A stretch of 64,000 nucleotides of DNA, taken from positions 1,364,001 to 1,428,000 of the forward strand of contig NZ_QYYG01000001.1 in assembly GCF_003591175.1 (NCBI RefSeq), written 5' to 3'. Of this stretch, positions 1 to 8,517 are shown piece after piece. How positions within the stretch are numbered: the stretch's first letter is position 1; every line of letters starts with the position of its first letter. Source of the DNA: Serratia inhibens (GTDB taxonomy: Bacteria; Pseudomonadota; Gammaproteobacteria; Enterobacterales; Enterobacteriaceae). The notes under the pieces are model-generated. The model saw nothing but the letters and a program-made list of their open reading frames with translations. It was not told the origin of the DNA and did no database searches. The position numbers were made by a program, and so were the translations under genes.

Positions 1-667
1 TTAACAGGGAGAACCTCCCTCCTACAAGAGAATATTTAAACCGACTAAAACAATAGAGAAAATAAATAAATAAAACGAGCAATGATGATAACAAAAGCAG
101 TGATGAATATATAAACAACTTATCATGATGCACGATAGAAATAAGAAAAGAGATTATCAGCTTTGAAAAAACATCAAATATAGACATATATGCATAGAAT
201 GACATTTTTTCATGCGCAATTACTAACGCATTCAATGGCGTTTGCATTATAGATATAATAATTGTGAAAACCGCCAAAGTATACAATTGTTTTGTTATAT
301 CTATCGATGAAGTAGGGATATTCAGGAAATTCATTACCAAATAATCCCGCAATAGCATCAAAAAAACAAAAAATATCAGACCAAGCCCCAAATAGGTTAT
401 AAAACCATTCCACACAGTGTCTTTTAACGCTTGTAAATCTTTCTTACCAATATTTATAGCAATAAATCTTTGCACTGACTCGTTCATTGCCGAAGATAAA
501 AAAACAGTAAACCCTACAATCCCATAAACCACACTAAACAGGCCATAGTCAGAAGCACCTAATTGTTGAAGTATTACTCGAGTAGTATAGAAAGAAATAA
601 TTATTGACAGTACCGTCCTAGTTGCAAGAAAAATAGTGTTTTTAACAATAATTTTATTTTTTGACAT
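1..667 (-). CDS. wzx: Wzx-type polysaccharide flippase, partial (C-terminus beyond window)
   Basis: Reading leftward from an ATG at 667, the frame stays open for 222 codons to the window edge, so the gene is incomplete. The protein starts MSKNKIIVKNTIFLATRT, followed by hydrophobic segments and the motif QQLGASDYGLFSVVYGIVGF, typical of the N-terminal helices of the MATE/MOP-superfamily polysaccharide transporters (Wzx/RfbX type). Proteins of this family flip undecaprenyl-linked repeat units across the inner membrane. It lies 153 bases downstream of a GT2 glycosyltransferase on the same strand and is probably co-transcribed with it. No other flippase is visible in the window, so it may serve the polymerase operon at 14-28 kb. 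Base composition is strongly AT-rich, as is usual for wzx. The family call is good; the substrate is unknown. Confidence 0.8.
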   Translation of the reverse strand, partial: MSKNKIIVKNTIFLATRTVLSIIISFYTTRVILQQLGASDYGLFSVVYGIVGFTVFLSSAMNESVQRFIAINIGKKDLQALKDTVWNGFITYLGLGLIFFVFLMLLRDYLVMNFLNIPTSSIDITKQLYTLAVFTIIISIMQTPLNALVIAHEKMSFYAYMSIFDVFSKLIISFLISIVHHDKLFIYSSLLLLSSLLVLFIYFLYCFSRFKYSLVGGRFSLL

Positions 668-820
668 TGGATTGCTTCTTTATAAAGGCATGCTGCATTT
701 TAACCTCTCATTTAAATAAAATAACCTCAGAAATAAATAATAAACCACTAACCGTCAAACACTCCCTCTAAAAAAATAAATTCATCATATTCTGAGAATA
801 TATAAAATTTAAAAAAATAG

Positions 821-1807
821 TCATCTATTAATGTTTTTTTTCAAAAATCGATAAACGTTAAGAGAAAAAACATAGATGTTAAACTTAGATAGTATAAAAA
901 AAGTTATTTCACGATATGAAGAGAAAGGGTAAATTTTCTCACAAAAATAAGAGTGTTCGCTTTCATAAAAATCAAGCAAATTTTTATTTGAATGTAACGA
1001 AAGCAGATGGATATTTTTTAAGATATGTTTTTTGACCTCATTCCTGACACTCACTTTCTTTTCCTTTAAAAAAATAATAGTCTCCCTCTCAGCACTTACT
1101 CTATCAGAAAATATTTTTTCATTAAATGTGGAAGATAATGTCCCACCTGCATAAACATTATATTTATATAAAATATTTTTTAAAATCATCACTCGAGAAA
1201 CGCGCTTAAAAACATTAAAATTGAAATTGAAATCCTCCGAGCAAATCATTCCCTCATCAAATAACAATCCTAATATTGAGTCTCTCTTGTATATCTTGTC
1301 CCACAAAGTCCCATCAGAAGCCGGATACCAATAACTATTACTCAGGTTGTTATGCATTAATAAAAAATCACCTCCACTTAATATCTCGTGACGCCTGTCA
1401 TTCACTCTTATCTTCCCAGTATTAACATAGTGAGTCTCATATGAAAAAACAAATACATCTGTTGTAGGCTCTGATTTTAAAATAGAAAACACATCATTTA
1501 AGTCACTTTTGATAATATCATCAGGATCACAAAACCAAATATATTGAGAGTTGGTGTTTTTTATCCCTGTATTTCTTGCCGATGAAACCCCACCATTACA
1601 TTTATTTATCAAGTGGAAATTATTTTTTTTATAATCGCTAATATACTTGGTTATTTCTAATTCTGTACCGTCTGTTGAACCATCATTAACTAATATAACA
1701 TTAACCAGTCCTTCGTCAATATCACTGGCTGACTTTAAAAAGTCGTGAATAACCTCAACCTGATTATATACAGGTACAATTATATCAATTAATTTCTCAC
1801 CTATCAT
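821..1807 (-). CDS. Family 2 glycosyltransferase
   Basis: A 328-residue GT-A enzyme expected to transfer a sugar from a nucleotide sugar to a lipid-linked repeat unit at the cytoplasmic face of the inner membrane. The N-terminus carries the classic GT2 start DIIVPVYN (about residues 8-15), then VNDGSTDGT (about 40-48), NGGVSSARNTGI, and the metal-binding DPDD (about 94-97). The C-terminal half is less conserved. The start at 1807 has a GGTGG ribosome site just upstream. It is the first gene after the insertion sequence on this strand, with a 149-base leader, and is followed by the wzx-like gene. The AT-rich composition suggests horizontal acquisition. Donor and acceptor sugars cannot be told from sequence. 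Confidence 0.85.
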   Translation of the reverse strand: MIGEKLIDIIVPVYNQVEVIHDFLKSASDIDEGLVNVILVNDGSTDGTELEITKYISDYKKNNFHLINKCNGGVSSARNTGIKNTNSQYIWFCDPDDIIKSDLNDVFSILKSEPTTDVFVFSYETHYVNTGKIRVNDRRHEILSGGDFLLMHNNLSNSYWYPASDGTLWDKIYKRDSILGLLFDEGMICSEDFNFNFNVFKRVSRVMILKNILYKYNVYAGGTLSSTFNEKIFSDRVSAERETIIFLKEKKVSVRNEVKKHILKNIHLLSLHSNKNLLDFYESEHSYFCEKIYPFSSYREITFFILSKFNIYVFSLNVYRFLKKNINR

Positions 1808-2035
1808 TTAACCACCCTTATCCTCTCGCCCGCTAAAAACGTTCTGTTTTTTATAAATATGAAGACCAAAAAATAATTTTCATTATCATTTCAACCATAC
1901 CATCACGTAATTTTAAAAATCATCGATGGAATAACCATAAAGTTCTGATCCCTTCCTGTAAGTATCCCTGTAAACCGGACCATTCACTTTTAGAGATCTT
2001 CCGACATACTGTTTATGTCCTCCGAGGAGATCACC

Positions 2036-2302
2036 ATGCGTAAAGCCCGATTCACTGAGCACCAGATCATCGCCGTTCTCAAGTCCGTCGAAGCCGGACG
2101 TACCGTCAAGGATGTCTGCCGCGAAGCCGGCATTTCCGAAGCCAGCTATTACAACTGGAAAGCGAAGTTTGGTGGTATGGAAGCCTCTGATATCAAAAAG
2201 ATGAAAGATCTGGAGGATGAAAATCGCCGTCTGAAACAGATGTTTGCCGATCTGAGTCTTGAGAATCGGGCATTAAAAGACGTCATTGAAAAAAAGCTTT
2301 AA
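2036..2302 (+). CDS. IS3-family transposase OrfA
   Basis: An 88-residue DNA-binding subunit. It begins MRKARFTEHQIIAVLKSVEAG and carries a helix-turn-helix (VKDVCREAGISEASYYNWK, about residues 25-45), followed by a leucine-zipper-like coiled coil (DLEDENRRLKQMFADLSLE). The ATG at 2036 is preferred over one at 2015 because GAGGAG sits just before it. Near its end is the slippery heptamer A-AAA-AAG at 2290-2296. A -1 shift there joins OrfA to OrfB and gives the full transposase; without the shift, OrfA ends at the TAA at 2300-2302 and probably acts as a regulator. The gene appears intact. Confidence 0.92.
   Translation: MRKARFTEHQIIAVLKSVEAGRTVKDVCREAGISEASYYNWKAKFGGMEASDIKKMKDLEDENRRLKQMFADLSLENRALKDVIEKKL
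2290..2296 (+). other. Programmed -1 ribosomal frameshift site
   Basis: The heptamer A AAA AAG lies in the zero frame of orfA, three codons before its stop. A one-base backward slip continues in the frame ALKPAIKREL and runs without a stop into orfB (2353 minus 2296 is 57, a multiple of three). This is the standard IS3-family mechanism for making the OrfAB transposase. Confidence 0.85.
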
Positions 2303-2352
2303 AACCAGCGATAAAGCGTGAGCTCGTCAGCTATCTGACAGCGGAATTTACG

Positions 2353-3147
2353 ATGAGCATACGTCAGGCATGCAGAACGTTATCGCTGAGCAGGACGGTA
2401 TTGCGTTATCAGCCAGATGCGCGACGTGATGAGCCGGTGATTATGGCACTGACCGTGGCGGCTGAACGCTATCCGCGATATGGATTTAAAAAGCTTTTTC
2501 AGGTACTTCGCAGACAGGGCAATATCTGGAACCATAAAAGAGTTCACCGGATTTACTGCCTGATGAAACTCAATTTTCGCCGCAAGGGGAAACAACGTCT
2601 TCCGGTGCGCAATCCGGCTCCGCTAGCGACGCCGGAAGCACTTAACCAGAGCTGGTCGATAGATTTTATGCATGATGCGCTGGTGTGTGGCAGACGCTTC
2701 CGAACCCTCAATGTGGTGGATGACTTTAACCGCGAGGCTCTCGCAATAGAAATCGATCTGAATATCCCGGCGCAGCGGGTGGTCAGAGTACTGGACAAGA
2801 TCGTGGCAAACCGGGGTTATCCGCTGAAACTGCGGATAGACAATGGCCCAGAGCTAATCTCGCTAACTCTGGCGCAGTGGGCTGAAGAGCATGGCGTGAT
2901 GCTGGAGTTTATCAAACCGGGAAAACCAACGCCGAATGCCTTCATCGAACGTTTTAATCGAACGTACCGGACAGAGATACTGGATTTTTATCTGTTCAGA
3001 ACCCTGAATGAAGCACGGGAAATCACAGAGCGCTGGCTGACGGAATACAACAGCGAGCGGCCTCATGAATCCCTGAATAACCTGACGCCGGAAGAATACC
3101 GGCTGATGACTGAAGAGCCGGAAATCTCAAAAAGTGTATGGAGCTAA
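2353..3147 (+). CDS. IS3-family transposase OrfB (DDE integrase)
   Basis: A 264-residue open frame; the functional product is the OrfAB fusion that enters this frame at about 2296. It has an N-terminal HTH_21-type region (SIRQACRTLSLSRTVLRY, YPRYGFKKL) and an rve integrase core. The catalytic triad is visible: D104 in WSIDFMHDAL, D163 in RIDNGPEL, and E199 in NAFIERFNRT, with the 35-residue D-E spacing of the family. The C-terminal YNSERPHESLNNLTPEEY is the usual ending. The reading frame is complete with no internal stop, so the element may be active. The independent start at 2353 is not necessarily used. Confidence 0.92.
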   Translation: MSIRQACRTLSLSRTVLRYQPDARRDEPVIMALTVAAERYPRYGFKKLFQVLRRQGNIWNHKRVHRIYCLMKLNFRRKGKQRLPVRNPAPLATPEALNQSWSIDFMHDALVCGRRFRTLNVVDDFNREALAIEIDLNIPAQRVVRVLDKIVANRGYPLKLRIDNGPELISLTLAQWAEEHGVMLEFIKPGKPTPNAFIERFNRTYRTEILDFYLFRTLNEAREITERWLTEYNSERPHESLNNLTPEEYRLMTEEPEISKSVWS

Positions 3148-3215
3148 AATGGGTATACTTACAATACCAGCTAAAACGTACCTGCTACCCAGCAAAAATA
3201 TCATGGAAATCAAGC

Positions 3216-3250
3216 CACGCTACCGCCCTTGGCTTCCAGTTACCAATCAC
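3216..3250 (-). promoter_or_regulatory. JUMPstart with ops element (copy 2)
   Basis: Read on the minus strand, 3227-3216 is GGCGGTAGCGTG, identical to the ops sequence that pauses RNA polymerase and recruits the antiterminator RfaH. The preceding bases (GGTAACTGGAAGCCAAG) match the JUMPstart consensus around it. Twenty bases around the ops core are identical to copy 1 at 27,888, and 29 of 31 match over the longer stretch. It points toward the GT2 and wzx genes. The IS right end lies only 53 bases downstream, so RfaH-modified polymerase would now have to read through the IS in antisense to reach them. Confidence 0.88.
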
Positions 3251-3431
3251 TGATGCTTCAATTCAAGTTATTGTCACTCCACAAACCGCTACCAGCACCA
3301 ACCCAGGCAACAAAGACGAGTGTTCTGACTGGATGGTAGGTTACGTATCTGACAACATAATAGCTCTCAATAAAGGAGCCAGGCGCACTCAGTCCCCCAT
3401 AGCCAGCCAATAACATAACGTATGAAAGCAA

Positions 3432-3458
3432 GAAAGAGCAGCTTTCGGCTGCTCTTTC
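3432..3458 (-). terminator. Hairpin terminator after lipD
   Basis: A perfect 11-bp stem (GAAAGAGCAGC / GCTGCTCTTTC) with a 5-base loop lies about 45 bases beyond the lipD stop. In the leftward direction it is followed by a pyrimidine-rich tract (TTGCTTTC), which suits a rho-independent terminator for the lipBCD transcript. Confidence 0.7.
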
Positions 3459-3501
3459 AGATTAATACTTAGAGTAAAATGGCTGTTTGTCGCATTATTG
3501 C

Positions 3502-4878
3502 TCAACGATTCATGGCAAAGTACTGAGCCACACGTTTCACATCATGCTCATCCAGGGTACCTGAATCACTTAGCAGGGTGATCCAAGCCTTGATATAGGT
3601 ATATTTCGCCGACGCCAGGTTCTTTTGCGCGCTGTATAACTGTTGTTCCGCGTTAAGCACATCTACGTTGACGCGTTGCCCCGCCAGCACGCTTTGCCGG
3701 GTAGCCGTGACCTGAGTGGTCGCCGACTTGACCGCCAACTCGTAGGCAGCCAGCTTGGCACGGCTGCTGATGCACAGGTTGAACTGCTTGCGTAAATCAT
3801 TCAGCGTGGTGCCCGTCTGGGCATCCATTTCAAACATTGCCTGTCCGTAACGTGCAGCAGCCTGTCGGGTTGACGCCGAAACACCTCCACCAGCATAAAT
3901 GGGGACGCTAACCTGCACGCCAATGCTGTCGGTGCGATACTTCTGATTAACCGTGTTATCGCTGCTGGAGTCATTTTCAGAGTGCGAGGCGTAAAGTTGC
4001 ACCTGGGGCATAAAACCCGCGCGATTTCTTTCCACTTCATATTTCGCCGCATCAACACCATGGCGCGACGCCGCCAACATCGGGTTATTTTCCAGAGCGA
4101 TCTTTTGCCATTCTTCAAATTTGGAAGGGATTAGTGGCGCCACCTGGAATTTTCCTGGGCGTAACGTTTGCAGCTCATCCAGTTGGTTGAGCGGGACACC
4201 AATAATCACCTCCAACTCGCGCTGAGCGGCATCCAACGCATCACGCGCTTCAATCTCCTGCGCCTCGGCCAGGCTGTAACGGGCCTGGGTCTCCGCAACG
4301 TCAGTAATGGTGCCTTCCCCTGCGCCCATCAAACGATCGTTCAGCGCCAATTGTTCTTTATAAGCCACCTTTTGGGCTGAAGCCAACGCGATCTGGTCTT
4401 TCGAGTAAGCCACCTCCACGTAGGCGGAAATCACCCGCACCGCCAAATCCAGAAACTTGCTGCGATAACGTTCGTCAGACATCAATGTCTGAGCAACACC
4501 GGTCTTGTAACGCGCATAAGCCTCATAGTCGAACAACGGTTGTGTCAACGTAATCGAGCTGGAATAGCTGCGATACTGCCTGCGCTGGGTGACTTCGCTG
4601 ACATCGCCAAAAATGTCACTCGCCGGATATTTCTGCGTCTGCCAGTTTTTCGGCGAGTTCTGGTAATTGCCCGATACCTTCGGCAGCAGCCCCGCCCTGC
4701 CGATATTCACATTTTCGTCTCCCGCCTCTTTCTCTTTTATTGCCGCCCGGAAGGTCGGATCTTTTTCAAGTGCCAGCGAATATGCGTCTAGAATCCCTAT
4801 CGAATGAACCGGCGCAGATATCGCAAACAAGAGGGTACTGATAGCAAGGCCAGCAACCTGTCGTTTAAATTGAATCAA
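3502..4878 (-). CDS. lipD: Type I secretion outer-membrane channel, TolC family (LipD)
   Basis: A 458-residue outer-membrane factor. It has a signal peptide (hydrophobic run about residues 9-26 ending near APVHS), then two repeats of the OEP fold; residues such as LTQPLFDYEAYARYKTG and VSVPIYAGGGVSASTRQA are the duplicated strand regions typical of TolC proteins. It would form the channel and periplasmic tunnel for substrates of the LipB ABC exporter. The start is a TTG at 4878 with a good GAGGAA site at proper distance, immediately after the lipC stop (4881), so translation is likely coupled. In Serratia the LipBCD system exports lipase, metalloprotease and the S-layer protein; the adjacent slaA supports the same role here. 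Confidence 0.9.
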   Translation of the reverse strand: MIQFKRQVAGLAISTLLFAISAPVHSIGILDAYSLALEKDPTFRAAIKEKEAGDENVNIGRAGLLPKVSGNYQNSPKNWQTQKYPASDIFGDVSEVTQRRQYRSYSSSITLTQPLFDYEAYARYKTGVAQTLMSDERYRSKFLDLAVRVISAYVEVAYSKDQIALASAQKVAYKEQLALNDRLMGAGEGTITDVAETQARYSLAEAQEIEARDALDAAQRELEVIIGVPLNQLDELQTLRPGKFQVAPLIPSKFEEWQKIALENNPMLAASRHGVDAAKYEVERNRAGFMPQVQLYASHSENDSSSDNTVNQKYRTDSIGVQVSVPIYAGGGVSASTRQAAARYGQAMFEMDAQTGTTLNDLRKQFNLCISSRAKLAAYELAVKSATTQVTATRQSVLAGQRVNVDVLNAEQQLYSAQKNLASAKYTYIKAWITLLSDSGTLDEHDVKRVAQYFAMNR

Positions 4879-4880
4879 AA

Positions 4881-6212
4881 TTATTCCTCGGTTAATGAAG
4901 TATGAGCGCGATCCAAAATAGGTTTAAACAGATAACTCAACAGTGAGCGTGAACCGGTCTTCACAAACACCTCCACAGGCATACCTGGTTTGATGTCTTC
5001 CCCACTCAGCATCTTCATGCCTTCAGGCGTTACCGTGATCTGCATTTGGAAATAGGGTTCACCGGTCCCCTTGTCCACCAGCCGATCGGCGGAAACCAAC
5101 GTCACAGTTCCCGGAATTTTCGGGGTCTTGTTTTGGTTGAAGGCGGTAAACATCAAATCCACCGGCAACCCGTTGTACACTTTATCTACCAACTCTACCT
5201 TGAGGCGAGAATCCACCACCAGCGTAGCCTGGCTGGGTACAACGTCCATCAGGTGGTCACCCGCTCCCACGACGCCCCCCTGAGTAAAGATACTTAATCC
5301 GACCACGGTGCCATCTACCGACGAAGTGATCGCCGTGTTGCCGAGATCGAAATTCGCCATTTCAAGCTTATTTCTGAATTCACTGGCATCCATTTGAGTC
5401 TGCGCCAACTGGGTTCTGACCTCACGCTGATAATCGGCAAAGCGTTGATCAATCCGCTGCTGCGATTCCTGCAGTTGCTTTTGCAGTTGACCAATCCGCC
5501 CAATGGTTTCATCGATACTGCTATTCACCTCGGCAAACTGACGTTGAACCTCCAGATAGCGGTTACGCGGCAAATAACCGTCCGCAGCCAGCTGTTTCAT
5601 GCTGTTCATCTGCTCGCGCAGACTCGAAAGCTGGATCTGTTTGTTAACCCGTGAGTCCTGCAGACCTTTTAACTGGAAACGCATGCCGTCCATTGACTGC
5701 TTATAGCCGTCAATTTCGCTTTGCAGCCCCAGGCGCCGGGAAGAAAACAACTGTGTTTGCAACGCAATGATTTCGGCAACGCGTGGCTGATCTTTGATTT
5801 GCTCAAAAACGGGTGAAAAAGTGACTTTGCTTAATCCGTCTCGCTCAGCGAGTAACCGCCCTTCCGAAGCCAGCGTGGTGTAGTACTGGTCCCGCAGCGA
5901 AGCGACCTGAGCCTGGGCCTGCACTTGGCTCAATTGCACCAGCACTTCGCCGGCTTTAACCTTATCGCCTTCTTTAACTGCGATATTTGTGATAATGCCA
6001 CTGGCCGGCGCCTGCACCGTTTTACGGTTGCCGGAAACGGTAACGGACCCAGGTGCCGCAACCCCTTTGTCCAACGGCGCGAATGCTGCCCAGGCGAAAA
6101 AGCCAAACAGGCCCAAACCAACCACTAACCATCCCATACGGGTGAAACGCCGCTCGTCCTGAGGGATCTGCTCTGAATACGAGTCTTGCGGCTCGCCAAT
6201 GTGCGTAGACAT
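4881..6212 (-). CDS. lipC: Type I secretion membrane-fusion protein, HlyD family (LipC)
   Basis: A 443-residue periplasmic adaptor linking the inner-membrane ABC protein to the TolC-type channel. It has a short cytoplasmic N-terminus, one membrane segment (GWLVVGLGLFGFFAWAAFAP, about residues 27-46), and the first half of a lipoyl/biotinyl-like domain (GSVTVSGNRKTVQAPASGII). A long coiled-coil hairpin (about residues 85-285, rich in Q and L) follows, then the second lipoyl half (NTAITSSVDGTVVGLSIFTQ) and a C-terminal beta-barrel ending in the family motif GMPVEVFVKTGSRSLLSYLFKP. Length matches PrtE/HlyD proteins of protease exporters. It starts 56 bases after lipB and abuts lipD, forming one operon. 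Confidence 0.92.
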   Translation of the reverse strand: MSTHIGEPQDSYSEQIPQDERRFTRMGWLVVGLGLFGFFAWAAFAPLDKGVAAPGSVTVSGNRKTVQAPASGIITNIAVKEGDKVKAGEVLVQLSQVQAQAQVASLRDQYYTTLASEGRLLAERDGLSKVTFSPVFEQIKDQPRVAEIIALQTQLFSSRRLGLQSEIDGYKQSMDGMRFQLKGLQDSRVNKQIQLSSLREQMNSMKQLAADGYLPRNRYLEVQRQFAEVNSSIDETIGRIGQLQKQLQESQQRIDQRFADYQREVRTQLAQTQMDASEFRNKLEMANFDLGNTAITSSVDGTVVGLSIFTQGGVVGAGDHLMDVVPSQATLVVDSRLKVELVDKVYNGLPVDLMFTAFNQNKTPKIPGTVTLVSADRLVDKGTGEPYFQMQITVTPEGMKMLSGEDIKPGMPVEVFVKTGSRSLLSYLFKPILDRAHTSLTEE

Positions 6213-6268
6213 ACCAACTCCTTTGACTGCAGGCGACGCATTTCAGCGCCGCCCGGCAAGTTCACAGC

Positions 6269-8035
6269 TTAATTAATTTGAGTTTTTGGGATATTGCCTT
6301 CGTCCGGCTCGGAATTGACTGCGCGAACCGCTGGCTGCGAAGCCTGCGCTTTCTGAGCATTCGCCAGCGCCTGCAACACCTGTTGAGTTGGGCCAAACGC
6401 ATTGACGGTGCCGTTCACCAACAACAACAACTTGCTGGTCATCGACAGCAGATTGGTTCTATGGGTAATCAGAATCACCGTTTTATTCCGTTGCTTAAGG
6501 AACAGAATCGCCTGATTCAGCGCCTTTTCACCGGCATCATCCAGGTTGGAGTTAGGTTCGTCCAAGACGATCAGGGAAGGATCGCCATACAGCGCACGCG
6601 CCAAGCCAATGCGCTGCTTCTGCCCACCAGACAGCCCTGCGCCACCGTTGCCGATGACCGAATCATAACCATTAGGGAAACGCAGAATCAGTTCATGCAC
6701 ACCCGCCAGTTTGGCGGCCTCAATCACTTTCTCTGAATCGATAGCGTTAAAACGCGCGATATTCTCGGCAATGGTGCCGGCGAACAGTTCGATGTCCTGC
6801 GGCAGGTAGCCGATATAGGGCCCCAACTCGTCTTTGTTCCATTGATAAATGTCGGCGTTATCGAGGCGCACAATGCCTTCGCTTACTGGCCAAATACCGA
6901 CCAGCAAACGTGCCAACGTGGATTTACCGGAAGCGCTTGGCCCAATAATCCCCAGCACGTCGCCCGGTTGAATGGCAAAGCTGACGTTATGCAATACCGC
7001 ATCGGCTTTGGATCCAGGAGGAGTTGCCGTGACACCTTCAACCGAGATGATGCCTTCTGGCCGCGGTAAGGACATCCCTGTTCCGCGTTGTGGGTTCTTA
7101 TCCAGTAAGTTAACCAGACGCCCATAAGAAAGTTTGGCTGCGCTGTAACTTTTCCAAACGTTAATCACTTGCTCAATAGGTGCCAGGGTGCGCCCCATCA
7201 GGATAGAGCCGGCAATCATCATGCCGGGAGTGATATGGCCATCAATCGCCAGCCATCCCCCCAACCCCAGTACCAACGACTGAAGCGAAAGACGAACAAA
7301 TTTGGTAATGGAAGTAACACTGGCAGCCCGCTCGCTGGCAATCCTCTGGCTATTGAGAAATCGCTGATGCAAACCAAACCAACGACGCTTCAAGTTAGGC
7401 AGCATGCCGAGAGCTTCTATCACCTCAGCATTACGCAAATTGGTGCTCGCCAGACTGGCAGACATGATCGACAACTTGCTTGCCTCACCCAAGGGTTTCT
7501 TGGACACCATTTCGTTGATGACGGCAAGGGCAACCAATAACAGTGAGCCGATCAGCGCGAACAGTCCCAACCATGGGTTGAACAGGAAAATCACTAATAA
7601 ATAGATGGGGAACCAGGGCGCATCGAAGAAAGCAAATAGAGCATTACCGGTAAGAAATTGCCGTACCGTGGTGAGATCCCCCAACATCTGCCCTGCATCT
7701 GAAGAACCGTTCTTAAGGTTCGTCTCGTATGCCGCAGTATAAATACGGGTATTCAAGCGCATATCCAACTGACTGCCGATACGGATAACCACCATGCTGC
7801 GGACATACTCTAATAACGCCATCATGCCGAACATGCCCAGCATAATCAGCGTTAACATCAGCAAGGTTATTTCATTACGTGACGGAAGTACCCTATCGTA
7901 AACTTGCAACATATAGATAGAGGGAACGAGCATTAACAAATTAATAAATGCGGTAAATATGCCAACGGTCCAGAAAATTTTACTGCGTGTCCGTATAACA
8001 TCCGCAATTTCATTGCGCGGTATAAATTGGTTCAC
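6269..8035 (-). CDS. lipB: Type I secretion ABC transporter ATPase/permease (LipB)
   Basis: A 588-residue half-transporter that recognises the C-terminal signal of exported proteins and drives export with ATP. The N-terminal half has about six membrane helices (for example VGIFTAFINLLMLVPSIYML, about residues 24-43). The nucleotide-binding half shows Walker A GPSASGKST (about 365-373), signature LSGGQKQRIGLARAL (about 468), Walker B LIVLDEPNSNLD and the H-loop VILITHR. It matches the PrtD/LipB type in length and in lacking an N-terminal peptidase domain. The start is a GTG at 8035 behind AAGGGCAG. It follows slaA, but a strong terminator intervenes, so lipBCD expression depends on readthrough or on a separate promoter in the 450-base gap. 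Confidence 0.93.
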   Translation of the reverse strand: MNQFIPRNEIADVIRTRSKIFWTVGIFTAFINLLMLVPSIYMLQVYDRVLPSRNEITLLMLTLIMLGMFGMMALLEYVRSMVVIRIGSQLDMRLNTRIYTAAYETNLKNGSSDAGQMLGDLTTVRQFLTGNALFAFFDAPWFPIYLLVIFLFNPWLGLFALIGSLLLVALAVINEMVSKKPLGEASKLSIMSASLASTNLRNAEVIEALGMLPNLKRRWFGLHQRFLNSQRIASERAASVTSITKFVRLSLQSLVLGLGGWLAIDGHITPGMMIAGSILMGRTLAPIEQVINVWKSYSAAKLSYGRLVNLLDKNPQRGTGMSLPRPEGIISVEGVTATPPGSKADAVLHNVSFAIQPGDVLGIIGPSASGKSTLARLLVGIWPVSEGIVRLDNADIYQWNKDELGPYIGYLPQDIELFAGTIAENIARFNAIDSEKVIEAAKLAGVHELILRFPNGYDSVIGNGGAGLSGGQKQRIGLARALYGDPSLIVLDEPNSNLDDAGEKALNQAILFLKQRNKTVILITHRTNLLSMTSKLLLLVNGTVNAFGPTQQVLQALANAQKAQASQPAVRAVNSEPDEGNIPKTQIN

Positions 8036-8482
8036 TTTCTGCCCTTACATCATGTGCACTGTCAGCCCAATCCGCATTGATTTCTTCTAAGGAAATTCCT
8101 AAAGGGAAAACTAAAAAAAATCCTAAAGAAGACTCACCCCAAACATGCTCGAGACTGCAGATACTTTTTTTTAACTATAGGTAGAGAAAGTGGATATCGG
8201 CAAGGTGGAACACAAAAAAAACCTCTTGTCGCAGGCTCAGCTAAAATGAGTGAAAACAGTATGATGAAAGGAAAGGCGAATAAAAGAGGATGAGTGTAGA
8301 AAATAAGTAAGTCCGTAATCGAGAACAACGGAGTATCTGGAATAGGCGGTTTCGGTCAACATGTAGACCTCTGTTGCTGTAAGTAATGCAATTTACGCGT
8401 ACTTACCCTCAGTTGCAGCAACTGGATGGGTCGTTACCTGCTCAACGATATGCCGGTGCTGTGTTTAGGGCTGCCAAATAAC
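8036..8482. other. Gap between lipB and the slaA terminator
   Basis: About 450 bases without a convincing gene. A 64-codon hydrophobic frame on the minus strand (8134-8328) has no clear ribosome site or family features. A 31-codon plus-strand frame (8386-8481) stops just before the terminator but also lacks a good ribosome site. The stretch probably contains the lipBCD promoter, but I could not pick one with confidence. Confidence 0.4.
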
Positions 8483-8517
8483 AAAAGGCAGGTGCTTTGA
8501 GAGCACCTGCCTTTTTT
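8483..8517 (-). terminator. Strong terminator between slaA and lipB
   Basis: A 14-bp perfect stem (AAAAGGCAGGTGCT / AGCACCTGCCTTTT) with a 5-base loop lies 15 bases past the slaA stop, with T-rich flanks on both strands, so it can work in either direction. It would insulate abundant slaA mRNA from the exporter genes. Confidence 0.85.

Larger units (their letters stand above)
1957..3163 (+). mobile_element. IS3-family insertion sequence (about 1.2 kb)
   Basis: The element is bounded by imperfect inverted ends. The left end begins TGTAAGTATCCC at 1957, and the right end, read on the minus strand, begins TGTAAGTATACCC from 3163. Similarity continues inward through a shared CACTTTT and GAGAT about 25-40 bases in. 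Inside are two overlapping-phase genes, orfA and orfB, joined by a programmed -1 frameshift, and a DDE integrase domain, which are hallmarks of the IS3 family. Length is 1,207 bp. The bases outside the two ends (TTCC left, ATAC right) do not form a target duplication. It is oriented opposite to the surrounding polysaccharide genes and lies between the second JUMPstart/ops element and the GT2 gene. Confidence 0.9.
3164..3501. other. Gene-free interval between IS and lipD: leader of second polysaccharide unit
   Basis: This 338-base stretch holds the lipD terminator (3432-3458) and the second JUMPstart/ops element (3216-3250, minus strand). I found no convincing -35/-10 pair between them, although the promoter of the GT2-wzx unit would be expected here. 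A short open frame that begins inside the IS (3138-3413, plus) crosses the interval but has no family features and runs against the JUMPstart orientation; I do not regard it as a gene. Confidence 0.6.

Noticed and set aside
210-413. 67-codon frame on the minus strand near the left edge
   Set aside because: It is out of phase within the larger partial flippase frame that runs from 667 to the edge.
3138-3413. Open frame of 91 codons overlapping the IS right end
   Set aside because: It begins inside the IS, crosses the JUMPstart in the wrong direction and shows no family features; chance frame.
8134-8328. 64-codon hydrophobic minus-strand frame between slaA and lipB
   Set aside because: No clear ribosome site, unusual composition and no coding pattern; likely chance in AT-rich DNA.
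8386-8481. 31-codon plus-strand frame ending just before the slaA terminator
   Set aside because: Position before a bidirectional terminator is suggestive, but there is no good ribosome site or recognisable product.
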